Source: Arenicella sp.
GTDB taxonomy: Bacteria > Pseudomonadota > Gammaproteobacteria > Arenicellales > Arenicellaceae
Assembly: GCA_018677115.1 (NCBI GenBank)
Contig: JAHHOC010000274.1
Location: forward strand, 1 to 8,874
Length of the DNA: 8,874 nucleotides
Reading direction: 5' to 3'
The position numbers and the translations under genes were made by a program. The notes beneath the pieces were generated by a model that made no database searches, had not been told where the DNA came from, and saw only the letters and a list, made by a program, of their open reading frames with translations. Below are positions 1 to 6,867 of the stretch, piece by piece. How positions within the stretch are numbered: the stretch's first letter is position 1; each line of letters begins with the position of its first letter.

Positions 1-994
1 CCAGGCTGCCGCCAACAAAGGCAATGTCCGACGCCGCATACATTAGTGAAAGTTCGCCCATGCTGTCGCCGAGATATACGTCCACGCTATCATCCAACTG
101 CCGTTGCCCTTCGCTGCGTCGAACACAATGCAACCCGCGACGCTGAACTTTTCGCGCTATGGTGTCAAAGCGTTCGGGATGGCGCGGCACCAGTAGAAGT
201 AGCAAGTTGGGGTGATCCTGTTTGAGTTTCTTGTAAGCACGTAAAACACGGCCTTCTTCACCTTCCCGGGTGCTACCCGCGATCCATACAAGGCGATGCG
301 ATCCCAGCTGACGACGCAACACTTCAGCTGACTCTTTAAGACTCGGAGCTACCGTCACATCGAACTTTATACTACCGGTCACGGAAATTTTTTCGTCTGA
401 AACGCCAAGCAACTGCAGGTGCTTGCTATCCTGCTCGCCCTGTACGGCAAAATGGTCAACCTTGGCAAGAATCTGTGCCACAAATTTAGGGAACTTGGCA
501 TATCGCTTATAAGAACGTTCTGACAGACGTACATTCGTATAAATCACGTGACTGCCGGATCGCTTGGCTGCGCTGATCATATTGGGCCATATTTCAGTTT
601 CCAGGATCAGCGCGACGCGCGCCTTGACTGAATTGGTAAAGCGTCGCATCGCCCACCCCAGATCGTAAGGGAAATAACAATGACTAACCCGATTGCGCAA
701 CATGAGCTTAATCATCTCCGATCCGGTAGGCGTGGTAGCAGTTACCAGTATGTTGGCATCGGGTTTATTCTTTAAAATCTGTTCCACCAGAGGGGCCGCT
801 GCGCGCGCTTCACCGACTGATACCGCATGCACCCAAAGGTCAAACGGTGCCTGCTTGCGCACTGTTTCCGGCACAAACCCAAAGCGTTCGCTCCAACGTA
901 GCCAATACATGGGATTGCGGAATCCACGCAGGCACAAACCGACTATCCCGAAGGGTATGGCGGCATTGATCAGAACCCGATAGAGTAGCAACAT
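1..994 (-). CDS. waaA: 3-deoxy-D-manno-octulosonic acid (Kdo) transferase, C-terminus cut off by window edge
   Basis: Transfers Kdo from CMP-Kdo to lipid IVA at the inner face of the cytoplasmic membrane, the first step of LPS core assembly. The 331 visible residues cover the N-terminal acceptor domain and the start of the CMP-Kdo domain; family members are about 420 residues, so roughly 90 are missing. Residues 2-22 form the usual hydrophobic membrane-anchoring helix. HAVSVGE (56-62) carries the expected catalytic base Glu62; ILETEIWPN (130-138), RLSERSY (156-162) and VTGSIKFD (205-212) are family hallmarks, and the visible part ends in FVGGSL. The ATG at 994 is preceded only by a weak AAGA and lies 10 bases after the hemF stop, so it is probably translated from the hemF message. 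The reading frame is open throughout and no stop appears before the window edge. Confidence 0.95.
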   Translation of the reverse strand, partial: MLLLYRVLINAAIPFGIVGLCLRGFRNPMYWLRWSERFGFVPETVRKQAPFDLWVHAVSVGEARAAAPLVEQILKNKPDANILVTATTPTGSEMIKLMLRNRVSHCYFPYDLGWAMRRFTNSVKARVALILETEIWPNMISAAKRSGSHVIYTNVRLSERSYKRYAKFPKFVAQILAKVDHFAVQGEQDSKHLQLLGVSDEKISVTGSIKFDVTVAPSLKESAEVLRRQLGSHRLVWIAGSTREGEEGRVLRAYKKLKQDHPNLLLLLVPRHPERFDTIARKVQRRGLHCVRRSEGQRQLDDSVDVYLGDSMGELSLMYAASDIAFVGGSL

Positions 995-1004
995 AGAGCC
1001 ATTC

Positions 1005-1910
1005 TTATAGCCAGTCCTGTTTGGGCAGGAATTCCGTCAACAGGCGCTCTTCCTCAGATCCCTCAGGGGGCTGCGCGCGGTAGGCCCAACTGGCATGTGG
1101 GGGCATGGAAACCAAGATGGATTCGGTACGGCCGCCCGATTGCAGTCCAAACAGGGTGCCACGGTCATACACTAAATTGAACTCGACGTAACGACCCCTG
1201 CGCAACAACTGCCAGTCGCGCTGCTGCTGCGTATAAGGTGTATCTTTGCGACGCCGCAAGATGGGAAGATACGCTGGTAAATAGTGATTGCCTACACTTT
1301 GCATAAATTCAAATGAACGCTCAAACCCGCCCTCATTCAAATCGTCGAAGAACAGACCTCCGATACCACGTGCCTCGGCTCGGTGCGGAAGGAAGAAATA
1401 ATCGTCACACCATTTTTTATAATTTTCGTAAGTCTGATCGCCAAAGTTTTTGCAGGCGTCAAATGCAGTCTGGTGCCAATGTACAGCGTCTTTGCGGAAA
1501 CCATAGAAAGGGGTGAGATCAAAGCCGCCGCCAAACCACCAAACCGGGTGCGCTGAATCAGCACCGGCTACAAAAAACCGCACATTCATATGCGACGTGG
1601 GCGCGAACGGATTAAGGGGATGAATGACCAGGGAAACGCCCATCGCGGAGAATTCTTTGCCGGCCAGATCTGGCCGTTTTTGGGTTGCTGCCGGTGGCAA
1701 ATTTGTGCCTTTGACATGCGAAAAAAGCACACCGCCTTTTTCTAGCACTGTGCCATTGGCCAACACCCGGGTACAGCCACCACCACTGCCATTCTGGTGC
1801 TGCCAATTGTCCTCGCCGAATTTACTGCCGTCGACCTCACCGAGGCCATCGCAAATCTGACTCTGCAATCCGGTCAGATAATCGCAAACTTTATCTATTT
1901 CCTGTTTCAT
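1005..1910 (-). CDS. hemF: Oxygen-dependent coproporphyrinogen III oxidase
   Basis: Cytoplasmic enzyme that oxidatively decarboxylates two propionates of coproporphyrinogen III to give protoporphyrinogen IX, using O2. The 301 residues equal the usual full length. Conserved blocks are MNVRFFVAG (108-116), [11 protein letters not shown] (124-134), [10 protein letters not shown] (184-193), [20 protein letters not shown] (237-256) and [13 protein letters not shown] (259-271). His97, His107, His146 and His176 line up with the four histidines studied in E. coli HemF (96, 106, 145, 175). The start ATG overlaps the tsaC stop as ATGA and is preceded by an unusually long Shine-Dalgarno match. The stop is TAA, 10 bases ahead of waaA. 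Needing O2 as a substrate, it implies aerobic haem synthesis; whether the oxygen-independent HemN also exists cannot be seen here. Confidence 0.97.
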   Translation of the reverse strand: MKQEIDKVCDYLTGLQSQICDGLGEVDGSKFGEDNWQHQNGSGGGCTRVLANGTVLEKGGVLFSHVKGTNLPPAATQKRPDLAGKEFSAMGVSLVIHPLNPFAPTSHMNVRFFVAGADSAHPVWWFGGGFDLTPFYGFRKDAVHWHQTAFDACKNFGDQTYENYKKWCDDYFFLPHRAEARGIGGLFFDDLNEGGFERSFEFMQSVGNHYLPAYLPILRRRKDTPYTQQQRDWQLLRRGRYVEFNLVYDRGTLFGLQSGGRTESILVSMPPHASWAYRAQPPEGSEEERLLTEFLPKQDWL

Positions 1911-2458
1911 CGGATCACCTCTCCATTTTTACCATCGCGAATCTGACTGGGCTGCAGTGCGTTTCCGACAGGACCATCGACAACATAATCCACCTCATCA
2001 CCCATTGCCTCTCTAACTGCGGCCGTGGTGCGCAGTGCCTCTTCACCGTGCCGATTTGCACTGGTGGAAACGATCGCCGATCCGAACTCAGCACAAAGTG
2101 CATGTGCGATAGCGTGCGCCGAGACTCTGATAGCAACGGTTTGGTGTTGCCCGCATACCCAGTCTGAGACATGTACACGAGGTGTCAAAAGCCAGGTGAC
2201 CGGACCCGGCCATGACAACATAATTTCATCAACCATAGGCGAGGAATGCAAGTCGGCCTGCTGCTCTACCTGGGCTATATCTGCTGCCAACAAGATCAGG
2301 CCCTGCTGCTTATGCCGGCCTTTTATCTTGAGAATGCGCTCAATCGCGCCGCTGTTGGCCGGATCACAACCAAGCCCGAAGCAGTATTCCGTTGGGTAGG
2401 CAATCACACCACCCTGTTGCAGAACCTCAACTGCGCGTTGAATTGAATCGGGCAACAA
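1907..2458 (-). CDS. tsaC: Threonylcarbamoyl-AMP synthase (TsaC/RimN/YrdC)
   Basis: Makes L-threonylcarbamoyl-AMP from threonine, bicarbonate and ATP, the donor for t6A at position 37 of ANN-decoding tRNAs. At 183 residues it matches the short TsaC type (E. coli 190) rather than the longer Sua5 type with an extra C-terminal domain. Visible motifs are [16 protein letters not shown] (18-33), KxR at 46-48 (the E. coli KxR nucleotide-binding motif), GLILLAA (53-59), WPGPVT (83-88), AIRVSAH (109-115) and STSAN (131-135). No ATG is available near the N-terminus. The start is TTG at 2458, with AGGA seven bases upstream; a second TTG follows directly, but its spacing is worse. It starts 15 bases after the purE stop, and its TGA overlaps the hemF ATG by four bases, so coupling to hemF is likely. 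tsaC next to hemF is a familiar gammaproteobacterial arrangement. Confidence 0.95.
   Translation of the reverse strand: MLPDSIQRAVEVLQQGGVIAYPTEYCFGLGCDPANSGAIERILKIKGRHKQQGLILLAADIAQVEQQADLHSSPMVDEIMLSWPGPVTWLLTPRVHVSDWVCGQHQTVAIRVSAHAIAHALCAEFGSAIVSTSANRHGEEALRTTAAVREAMGDEVDYVVDGPVGNALQPSQIRDGKNGEVIR
1912..1921 (-). promoter_or_regulatory. Extended Shine-Dalgarno site of hemF inside the end of tsaC
   Basis: On the minus strand GAGGTGATCC ends one base before the hemF ATG. The plus-strand text GGATCACCTC is identical to the start of the common bacterial 16S rRNA 3' tail (GGATCACCTCCTTA), so ten contiguous bases can pair instead of the usual four to six. These bases also encode the last TsaC residues (EVIR). 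Confidence 0.75.
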
Positions 2459-2465
2459 ACAATGA

Positions 2466-2469
2466 TCCT
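2466..2469 (-). promoter_or_regulatory. Shine-Dalgarno site deciding the TTG start of tsaC
   Basis: AGGA on the minus strand lies seven bases before the TTG at 2458, inside the 15-base gap after the purE stop. It supports the first of two consecutive TTG codons as the tsaC start; no ATG or GTG is in frame between the purE stop and the conserved N-terminus. Confidence 0.6.
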
Positions 2470-2473
2470 GAAT

Positions 2474-2980
2474 TTAGCGTCCCAATTTGTCTTGCAATGC
2501 GGCGTCTTTGGCGATTACCGCTTCTGCATTCGCCTGCCGATCTTTGGCAACCCGCTCAGCAAGCTCATCATCTGCCACTGCCAGAATCTGCGCCGCCAGA
2601 TAAGCGGCATTCTTTGCCCCGGCTTTGCCAACAGCAACTGAGGCCACTGGTACCCCACCCGGCATCATTACAGTGGAAAGCAGAGCATCGAAACCCGACA
2701 ACGGTCCGGCATCAACCGGCACGCCAATCACTGGACGGGTGGTTAGTCCGGCGACCGCCCCGGCCAAATGCGCAGCCATGCCCGCGGCACAGATAAATAC
2801 CCGGCAACCGCGTTCCTCCGCACCGCGCACATAGTCGTGAGTGGCGGCGGGTGTACGGTGCGCAGAAGTCACCTTTACCTCCCAACTTACGCCGAGGGAG
2901 TCCAACACATCCAGAGTGTTCTGCATGACCGGCAAATCTGAATCCGAGCCCATTAGCACGGCAACAAAATTATTACTCAT
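2474..2980 (-). CDS. purE: 5-(carboxyamino)imidazole ribonucleotide mutase (class I PurE)
   Basis: Converts N5-CAIR to CAIR in de novo purine synthesis. The 168 residues match class I bacterial PurE. Motifs: [10 protein letters not shown] (8-17, with Ser11 and Asp14 for substrate phosphate/ribose), SAHRTP (39-44, with the expected catalytic His41 and Arg42), [11 protein letters not shown] (64-74), IGVPV (85-89) and [20 protein letters not shown] (106-125). Class I enzymes normally use N5-CAIR made by PurK, but no purK lies next to it; tsaC follows after 15 bases. The ATG at 2980 has no clear Shine-Dalgarno site, which is odd for the first gene of the probable purE-tsaC-hemF-waaA operon. No better start is in frame before the GSDSD motif. 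Confidence 0.96.
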   Translation of the reverse strand: MSNNFVAVLMGSDSDLPVMQNTLDVLDSLGVSWEVKVTSAHRTPAATHDYVRGAEERGCRVFICAAGMAAHLAGAVAGLTTRPVIGVPVDAGPLSGFDALLSTVMMPGGVPVASVAVGKAGAKNAAYLAAQILAVADDELAERVAKDRQANAEAVIAKDAALQDKLGR

Positions 2981-3000
2981 AGTACAAAGATCAAAGATAG

Positions 3001-3028
3001 ATTTAAGGATCGGCTATTCTAATGCCAA
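3001..3028 (-). promoter_or_regulatory. Possible sigma70 promoter ahead of purE
   Basis: Reading the minus strand, TTGGCA (3028-3023, five of six matches to TTGACA) is followed after 16 bases by TTAAAT (3006-3001, four of six matches to TATAAT). Transcription would start about 14 bases upstream of the purE ATG. This is the only gap of any size (78 bases) in the minus-strand block, so a promoter is reasonable here. No PurR-like operator was recognised. Judged by eye only. Confidence 0.35.
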
Positions 3029-3058
3029 GCGAATCACAAGACTAGCTTTATAGCCCTG

Positions 3059-4495
3059 TTAGCTACGCCGCCAGGCATGAAATTTCTCCACCCACGCCAG
3101 CAATTTATGTGGCTGATGCTCCCGCTTCCAATTTCCGGCAACAAACTTATTCGACTCAGCCAGACTGGGGTACAGGTGAATTGTGCCTAAAATTTTGTTC
3201 AAGCCGATATTGTGTTTCATCGCCAGCACATATTCTGAAATTAGATCACCAGCGTGATGCCCGACGATGGTAACTCCTAAAATCCTGTCTTTGCCACGTG
3301 GTGTAATTACCTTTATAAATCCATACGCCTCGCCATCAGCAATCGCCCGATCAAGATCGTCAATTCCGTAGCGGGTTACTTCATAGTCAAGATTTTGCTG
3401 TTCCGCTTCACGCTCATTGATGCCGACCCGCGCCACCTCGGGCATGGTAAATGTCGCCCAGGGTATGACGCGATAATCAACCTTGAACTTTTTCACAAAA
3501 CCAAACAAAGCATTAACTACCGCAAACCAGGCCTGGTGCGCAGCAGTATGGGTGAACTGGTAGGGGCCGGCAATGTCTCCCGCAGCGAAAATATTTGGCA
3601 CACTGGTACGTAAATAGTCATCTGTTTCGATGGTGCCATTAGGCCGCAATTTGATACCCAATCGCTCAAGCTCCATACCATCACTGTTTGCCCGCCGCCC
3701 CACGGCCACGAGAATTTCATCAAAGGTAATCTCAACTTCACCATTTGCATATTCACAGTGCAAAACCTTTTCGTGCTCGTTACTTACCCGCACCGCTTTG
3801 TGCCCGGTCAGAACACGGATACCATCTTTATCAAAAGTCTGCTTGATCACATCTGCCACATCCCCATCTTCGCGGCCCATCAATTGATCCATCATTTCTA
3901 CTACTGTTACCTGTGAGCCCAGCTTTGCAAAAGCCTGACTCAATTCACATCCAATCGGGCCCCCACCCAACACTACCAGCCGCTTTGGCAATTGTTGCAA
4001 CTGCCATACATTGTCGGAAGTCAGGAAAGGCAACTTTTCCAAGCCTGCAATCGGCGGAACAAATGGACGGGCTCCGGCAGCGATTACAATACTCCGCGTA
4101 GTGATGCTACGGTCACCAACCTGCACGGTGTGCGGGTCGACAATACGGGCTTCGCCACTCAGACATTCCACCCCCAGTTCGGTATAACGTTCGACCGAAT
4201 CGTGCGGTTCAATTTGCTGGATAATGCTGTGTACGCGCTTCATCACCTGGTCAAATAGCGGTTGCACTGGAACAGCCGCCATGCCGAACTCTTCGGCCCG
4301 TCGCATATAAGTGGCCACCTTGGCGGAGCGCAGCAGGGCCTTGCTCGGTACACAACCGGTGTTCAGGCAATCTCCCCCCATCTTATGCCGCTCGATGAGA
4401 ATCACCCTGGCTTTAACTGCAGCAGCAATGTAGGCACTGACCAGACCGGCAGAGCCGGCCCCTATAACGACTATGTTTGCGTCGAATTTACTCAT
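3059..4495 (-). CDS. FAD-dependent pyridine nucleotide-disulfide oxidoreductase, MerA/Lpd-like, TVP38-associated
   Basis: A cytoplasmic flavoprotein of the glutathione reductase/dihydrolipoyl dehydrogenase/mercuric reductase superfamily; the substrate is unknown. With the start at ATG 4495 it has 478 residues. FAD-binding GAGSAG is at 12-17. The redox pair Cys43 and Cys48 sits in GGDCLNTGCVPSK. The second Rossmann GGGPIG is at 177-182, ending in Glu200, which suggests NADH. The second FAD contact is AAGD (304-307), and the dimer domain covers about 340-460. The C-terminal HPTLSE of dihydrolipoyl dehydrogenase, which supplies the catalytic His-Glu pair, reads YPSLAE (442-447), so the base is missing. 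True MerA features, an N-terminal HMA domain and a C-terminal vicinal cysteine pair, are also absent, so the common label mercuric reductase would mislead. A TTG directly upstream (4498) is a possible start, but ATG forms a tight TGATG junction with the TVP38 gene. Confidence 0.9.
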   Translation of the reverse strand: MSKFDANIVVIGAGSAGLVSAYIAAAVKARVILIERHKMGGDCLNTGCVPSKALLRSAKVATYMRRAEEFGMAAVPVQPLFDQVMKRVHSIIQQIEPHDSVERYTELGVECLSGEARIVDPHTVQVGDRSITTRSIVIAAGARPFVPPIAGLEKLPFLTSDNVWQLQQLPKRLVVLGGGPIGCELSQAFAKLGSQVTVVEMMDQLMGREDGDVADVIKQTFDKDGIRVLTGHKAVRVSNEHEKVLHCEYANGEVEITFDEILVAVGRRANSDGMELERLGIKLRPNGTIETDDYLRTSVPNIFAAGDIAGPYQFTHTAAHQAWFAVVNALFGFVKKFKVDYRVIPWATFTMPEVARVGINEREAEQQNLDYEVTRYGIDDLDRAIADGEAYGFIKVITPRGKDRILGVTIVGHHAGDLISEYVLAMKHNIGLNKILGTIHLYPSLAESNKFVAGNWKREHQPHKLLAWVEKFHAWRRS

Positions 4496-5178
4496 CAAGC
4501 TGTCTCTTTATTCTGTTTCAGCCACTCCAGCAGACGCTTTGCGGCAAGCGGAAAAACAGCCAGCAAGGCAAACGCCATCAGCAATTTAGCCGACAGAATA
4601 TCATCGGCGCTGTTGATTGTTGCCAATTGCGTTCCGGCATAAATATATACTGCTGTTCCAGCCAGCATGCCGGCTTGGCTAGCCCAATAAAACGTCACTG
4701 TTTTCAAGGGCGTCAGCCCCAATACAGAATTCACTACAACGAATGGAATCAGGGGCACAAGGCGCAACCCAAACACATAAAAAGCTCCTTCTTTTTCTAT
4801 ACCCTGATTGACGGCTTCCAGCCGGTCACCAAATTTGTTCTGCACAGTGTCATGAAAAAGGTAGCGGGTCAGCAAAAAAGCAATGGTGGCACCGATAGTA
4901 CTGGCGAAGGAGACCAATACCAGACCATGCCAGAAACCAAAGATTGCTCCCCCGGCAAGGGTTAATATCGCCGCTGCCGGTAATGCCAGGGCTGCGACTA
5001 ACACATAAACGGTAAAATACACCGTCGATATTGAAATCGGGTTATCAGCAAACAATTGCTGTAATGCCGCTTTTTGGCCCTTTAAGTAGACGAGGTCAAA
5101 GTACTGCTGCAAATCAAACAGAAAAAATGCGCCAATCAGGGCGGCGACAGATATGGCAAGAACTATTTTAAGATTCAT
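4495..5178 (-). CDS. TVP38/TMEM64 family (SNARE-associated/DedA superfamily) inner-membrane protein
   Basis: A multi-pass cytoplasmic-membrane protein of the VTT/DedA superfamily; some members move phospholipids or undecaprenyl phosphate between leaflets, but no function is assigned to this one. From ATG 5178 it has 227 residues. There is an N-terminal membrane helix (5-21) and hydrophobic stretches at about 50-72, 75-105, 137-155, 162-185 and 196-212. The family core is visible as LPAAAILTLAGGAIFGFWHG (66-85) and as RLVPLIPFVVVN (139-150) plus SVLGL (151-155), the R...P...N...G pattern of the SNARE-associated domain. A longer frame starts at TTG 5226 with a weak AGG four bases upstream. I prefer ATG 5178 because it opens directly on the membrane helix, but it has no Shine-Dalgarno site, so the start is uncertain. 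Its TGA shares a base with the ATG of the downstream flavoprotein, which implies coupled translation. Confidence 0.88.
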   Translation of the reverse strand: MNLKIVLAISVAALIGAFFLFDLQQYFDLVYLKGQKAALQQLFADNPISISTVYFTVYVLVAALALPAAAILTLAGGAIFGFWHGLVLVSFASTIGATIAFLLTRYLFHDTVQNKFGDRLEAVNQGIEKEGAFYVFGLRLVPLIPFVVVNSVLGLTPLKTVTFYWASQAGMLAGTAVYIYAGTQLATINSADDILSAKLLMAFALLAVFPLAAKRLLEWLKQNKETA

Positions 5179-5231
5179 ACTGTTATCATATTCATTAATT
5201 GACTGATGCCTCGCTTGCCAGTGCAAAGACC

Positions 5232-5260
5232 CTGCCAGGAGAATAATCCTTTCTTATAAA
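5232..5260 (+). promoter_or_regulatory. Possible promoter of the phosphopantetheinyl transferase gene
   Basis: CTGCCA (5232-5237, four of six matches to TTGACA), a 17-base spacer, then TATAAA (5255-5260, five of six matches to TATAAT). The predicted transcript would start near 5267, upstream of both candidate start codons of the plus-strand gene. The TTATAA at 5254-5259 is palindromic, so the minus strand also reads TATAAG (5258-5253) towards the TVP38 gene, although no good -35 accompanies it. Confidence 0.4.
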
Positions 5261-5319
5261 CTATTTTTACCTAAACCGCCGATAAATTGACCAATAGCCG
5301 CAAACAAGAATCACTGGGG

Positions 5320-6075
5320 ATGCAATTAGAATGGCGGACGCATTCTATATTCAAACCACCGCCGCTTGGCGAGGATGAGGTGCATCTCTGGTGCGCACCT
5401 TTAGCCCTCGACCATTCACTGGTAGCTGTGGCAATGTCTCTGTTGAATGACGTACAACGCGATAAGTATCACCGTCGCGCTACCACTGACTTACAGCAGG
5501 CCTATCTTGCCGGACGGTATTATTTGATGCACTTACTGGCGGGCTATGCTGGAGTAGCGCCAGATCAAGTTCTGCTCAGCTACAGCGCGCTCAACAAACC
5601 TTATCTCAACCCGAATCAGCATGATCTGCAATTTAATTTTACCGACACTGTTTGTCAGGGGCGGAGTTGGGGCCTGTTTGCATTTTCCAGAAAGCATGAG
5701 ATTGGTGTGGATATTGAGTGTCTGTCACGGCGCAGCGATTTTAAAGCCATTGTAAAGCGACGTTTCTCGCCGGCGGAAGCCAACTTCGTGCGCCACAACG
5801 ATGAGTCAGTTAACGATGCTCGTTTTCTCGCTTACTGGACGCGCAAGGAAGCCTTTGGTAAAGCGATCGGGCGGGGAATCAGTTTTACCATGCGTGATGT
5901 TGATTTAGCCAGCCCCGGTGAATTTAAGCTGCAATTCATTACCAACGGCGACCCCTCGCTGCCTTTCCAGTTACTGCAAATTCAAATTGAACAGGAATTG
6001 ATATCAGCGCTGGTAGTGAGTGGCCATCAGCCCCTGTCGATCAGGGCTTTTAACTGCTCGAACCAGATCCCATAA
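5320..6075 (+). CDS. 4'-phosphopantetheinyl transferase, Sfp type
   Basis: Transfers the phosphopantetheine arm of CoA to a serine of acyl or peptidyl carrier proteins. Its size (251 residues from ATG 5320) fits the two-lobed Sfp/PcpS type, not the roughly 120-residue AcpS. IGVDIE (128-133) supplies Asp131 and Glu133, and WTRKEAFGK (173-181) supplies Glu177 and Lys181; these correspond to Sfp Asp107, Glu109, Glu151 and Lys155 for Mg2+/CoA binding. Also present are GRYYL (65-69) and NKPYL (92-96). The usual FNxSHS block reads FNFTDT (105-110), putting Asp at the place of Sfp His90. A longer frame begins at TTG 5287. Neither start has a well-spaced Shine-Dalgarno site; ATG is preferred by codon. 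No carrier-protein, NRPS or PKS gene is nearby, so the partner is unknown. The last 49 bases overlap the convergent elyC-like gene. Confidence 0.9.
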   Translation: MQLEWRTHSIFKPPPLGEDEVHLWCAPLALDHSLVAVAMSLLNDVQRDKYHRRATTDLQQAYLAGRYYLMHLLAGYAGVAPDQVLLSYSALNKPYLNPNQHDLQFNFTDTVCQGRSWGLFAFSRKHEIGVDIECLSRRSDFKAIVKRRFSPAEANFVRHNDESVNDARFLAYWTRKEAFGKAIGRGISFTMRDVDLASPGEFKLQFITNGDPSLPFQLLQIQIEQELISALVVSGHQPLSIRAFNCSNQIP

Positions 6076-6815
6076 TATTCGTGCAAGGCGACAGTGGTCA
6101 TCGACAGCGCAGCAGATGAAGGAATCCAGTCAAAAATCTGCGGCTGCACATGTTCACGCACTAGCACGCCAGCAGATGCTGGTGTGATCGAAATCGGCAT
6201 CGATTTAAAAATATTATACGCCCGCGGCATATGCAGCGCTGAAGTGACCAGCAGGATGGTACTAATTTGCTTCGATTTCAGGTAGGAAGATGTGTTTTGC
6301 ATGTTCTGCAGAGTGTTTCGGCTGTGGGTTTCAATTGCAATAGCCTGTTGTGGCACTCCCCACTCCTGCAATAATTCAGCAGCATAAAACGCCTCACTTT
6401 CGTAGCCAGGCTGCTCAAACAGATTGCCGCCCGTTAGCACGATTTTGGCGGCCTTACCAGCGCGGTACAAGCGGGTCGCATACCAATAGCGATCTGAACC
6501 AGCGCCTATCTGGGTATGCCTCGCAGGTAATTGGGGTAGCCGCAAACCACCGCCGAGAACCACGATAGCATCGTGCTCGGCAATATCACTGAGAGCCTGT
6601 TGCGGATATTGTTGTTCCAGCGAACTCACCAGCCAGTGGGCCACTAGCGGATTAGACGCGGTGACCAGAATAAAGATTCCCACCAAACCCAAAAAGCTTC
6701 CGACTCCTTTCAAGCCAATAGCACGTAAAATCCAACGCAGAATAGCAAGCACCAGCAACAATCCCAAAGGGTAGCTGAGAGCAGAAATAATTTTGACCAG
6801 TAGAATACTATCCAT
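6027..6815 (-). CDS. ElyC-like envelope protein of the YdcF/SanA (DUF218) family
   Basis: Two N-terminal membrane helices (about 5-31 and 39-55) are followed by a soluble DUF218 domain probably facing the periplasm. Length (262 residues) and layout match E. coli ElyC (259), a factor for envelope integrity and peptidoglycan/undecaprenyl metabolism; the chemical activity of the family is not settled. Motifs: IVVLGGG (84-90), KIVLTGG (124-130), ES (139-140), HSRNT (164-168) and LLVTSALHMPRA (188-199). The longer membrane part separates it from the single-helix SanA and the soluble YdcF, so ElyC is the best comparison, but orthology is inferred from memory of the family. The ATG at 6815 has no clear Shine-Dalgarno site. 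A TATGAT at 6855-6850 could be its -10, but no good -35 was found. It is divergent from trpB and its 3' end overlaps the phosphopantetheinyl transferase gene. Confidence 0.87.
   Translation of the reverse strand: MDSILLVKIISALSYPLGLLLVLAILRWILRAIGLKGVGSFLGLVGIFILVTASNPLVAHWLVSSLEQQYPQQALSDIAEHDAIVVLGGGLRLPQLPARHTQIGAGSDRYWYATRLYRAGKAAKIVLTGGNLFEQPGYESEAFYAAELLQEWGVPQQAIAIETHSRNTLQNMQNTSSYLKSKQISTILLVTSALHMPRAYNIFKSMPISITPASAGVLVREHVQPQIFDWIPSSAALSMTTVALHEYYGIWFEQLKALIDRG
6029..6051 (+). terminator. Weak terminator-like hairpin inside the overlapping 3' ends
   Basis: AGCCCCTG (6029-6036) can pair with CAGGGCT (6042-6048): five contiguous pairs, one bulged C and two more pairs, followed by TTTT (6048-6051). 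It could end plus-strand transcription of the phosphopantetheinyl transferase gene, but it lies 22 bases before that gene's own stop and the T-run is short. The minus strand has no T-run after the stem. Confidence 0.2.
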
Positions 6816-6867
6816 GAGTATGTCGATAACAGTTCACGAGGCACAGGGTATCATAGCGCTCAGCGCA

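Noticed and set aside
2025..2796. Plus-strand open frames of 124 and 134 codons opposite tsaC and purE
   Set aside because: Their sequences resemble no family and lie wholly over conserved minus-strand genes.
2981..3058. Intrinsic terminator after the flavoprotein gene
   Set aside because: Only four-base stems with no T-run were found, so termination before purE cannot be supported; read-through into purE remains possible.
3059..4495. Naming the flavoprotein mercuric reductase (merA) and reading the locus as mercury resistance
   Set aside because: There is no HMA domain, no C-terminal cysteine pair, and no merR, merT or merP nearby. The TVP38 neighbour points elsewhere.
4477..4965. 162-codon plus-strand open frame opposite the TVP38 gene
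   Set aside because: It lies antisense to a clear membrane-protein gene, has no recognisable domain and no ribosome-binding site; it is a shadow frame.
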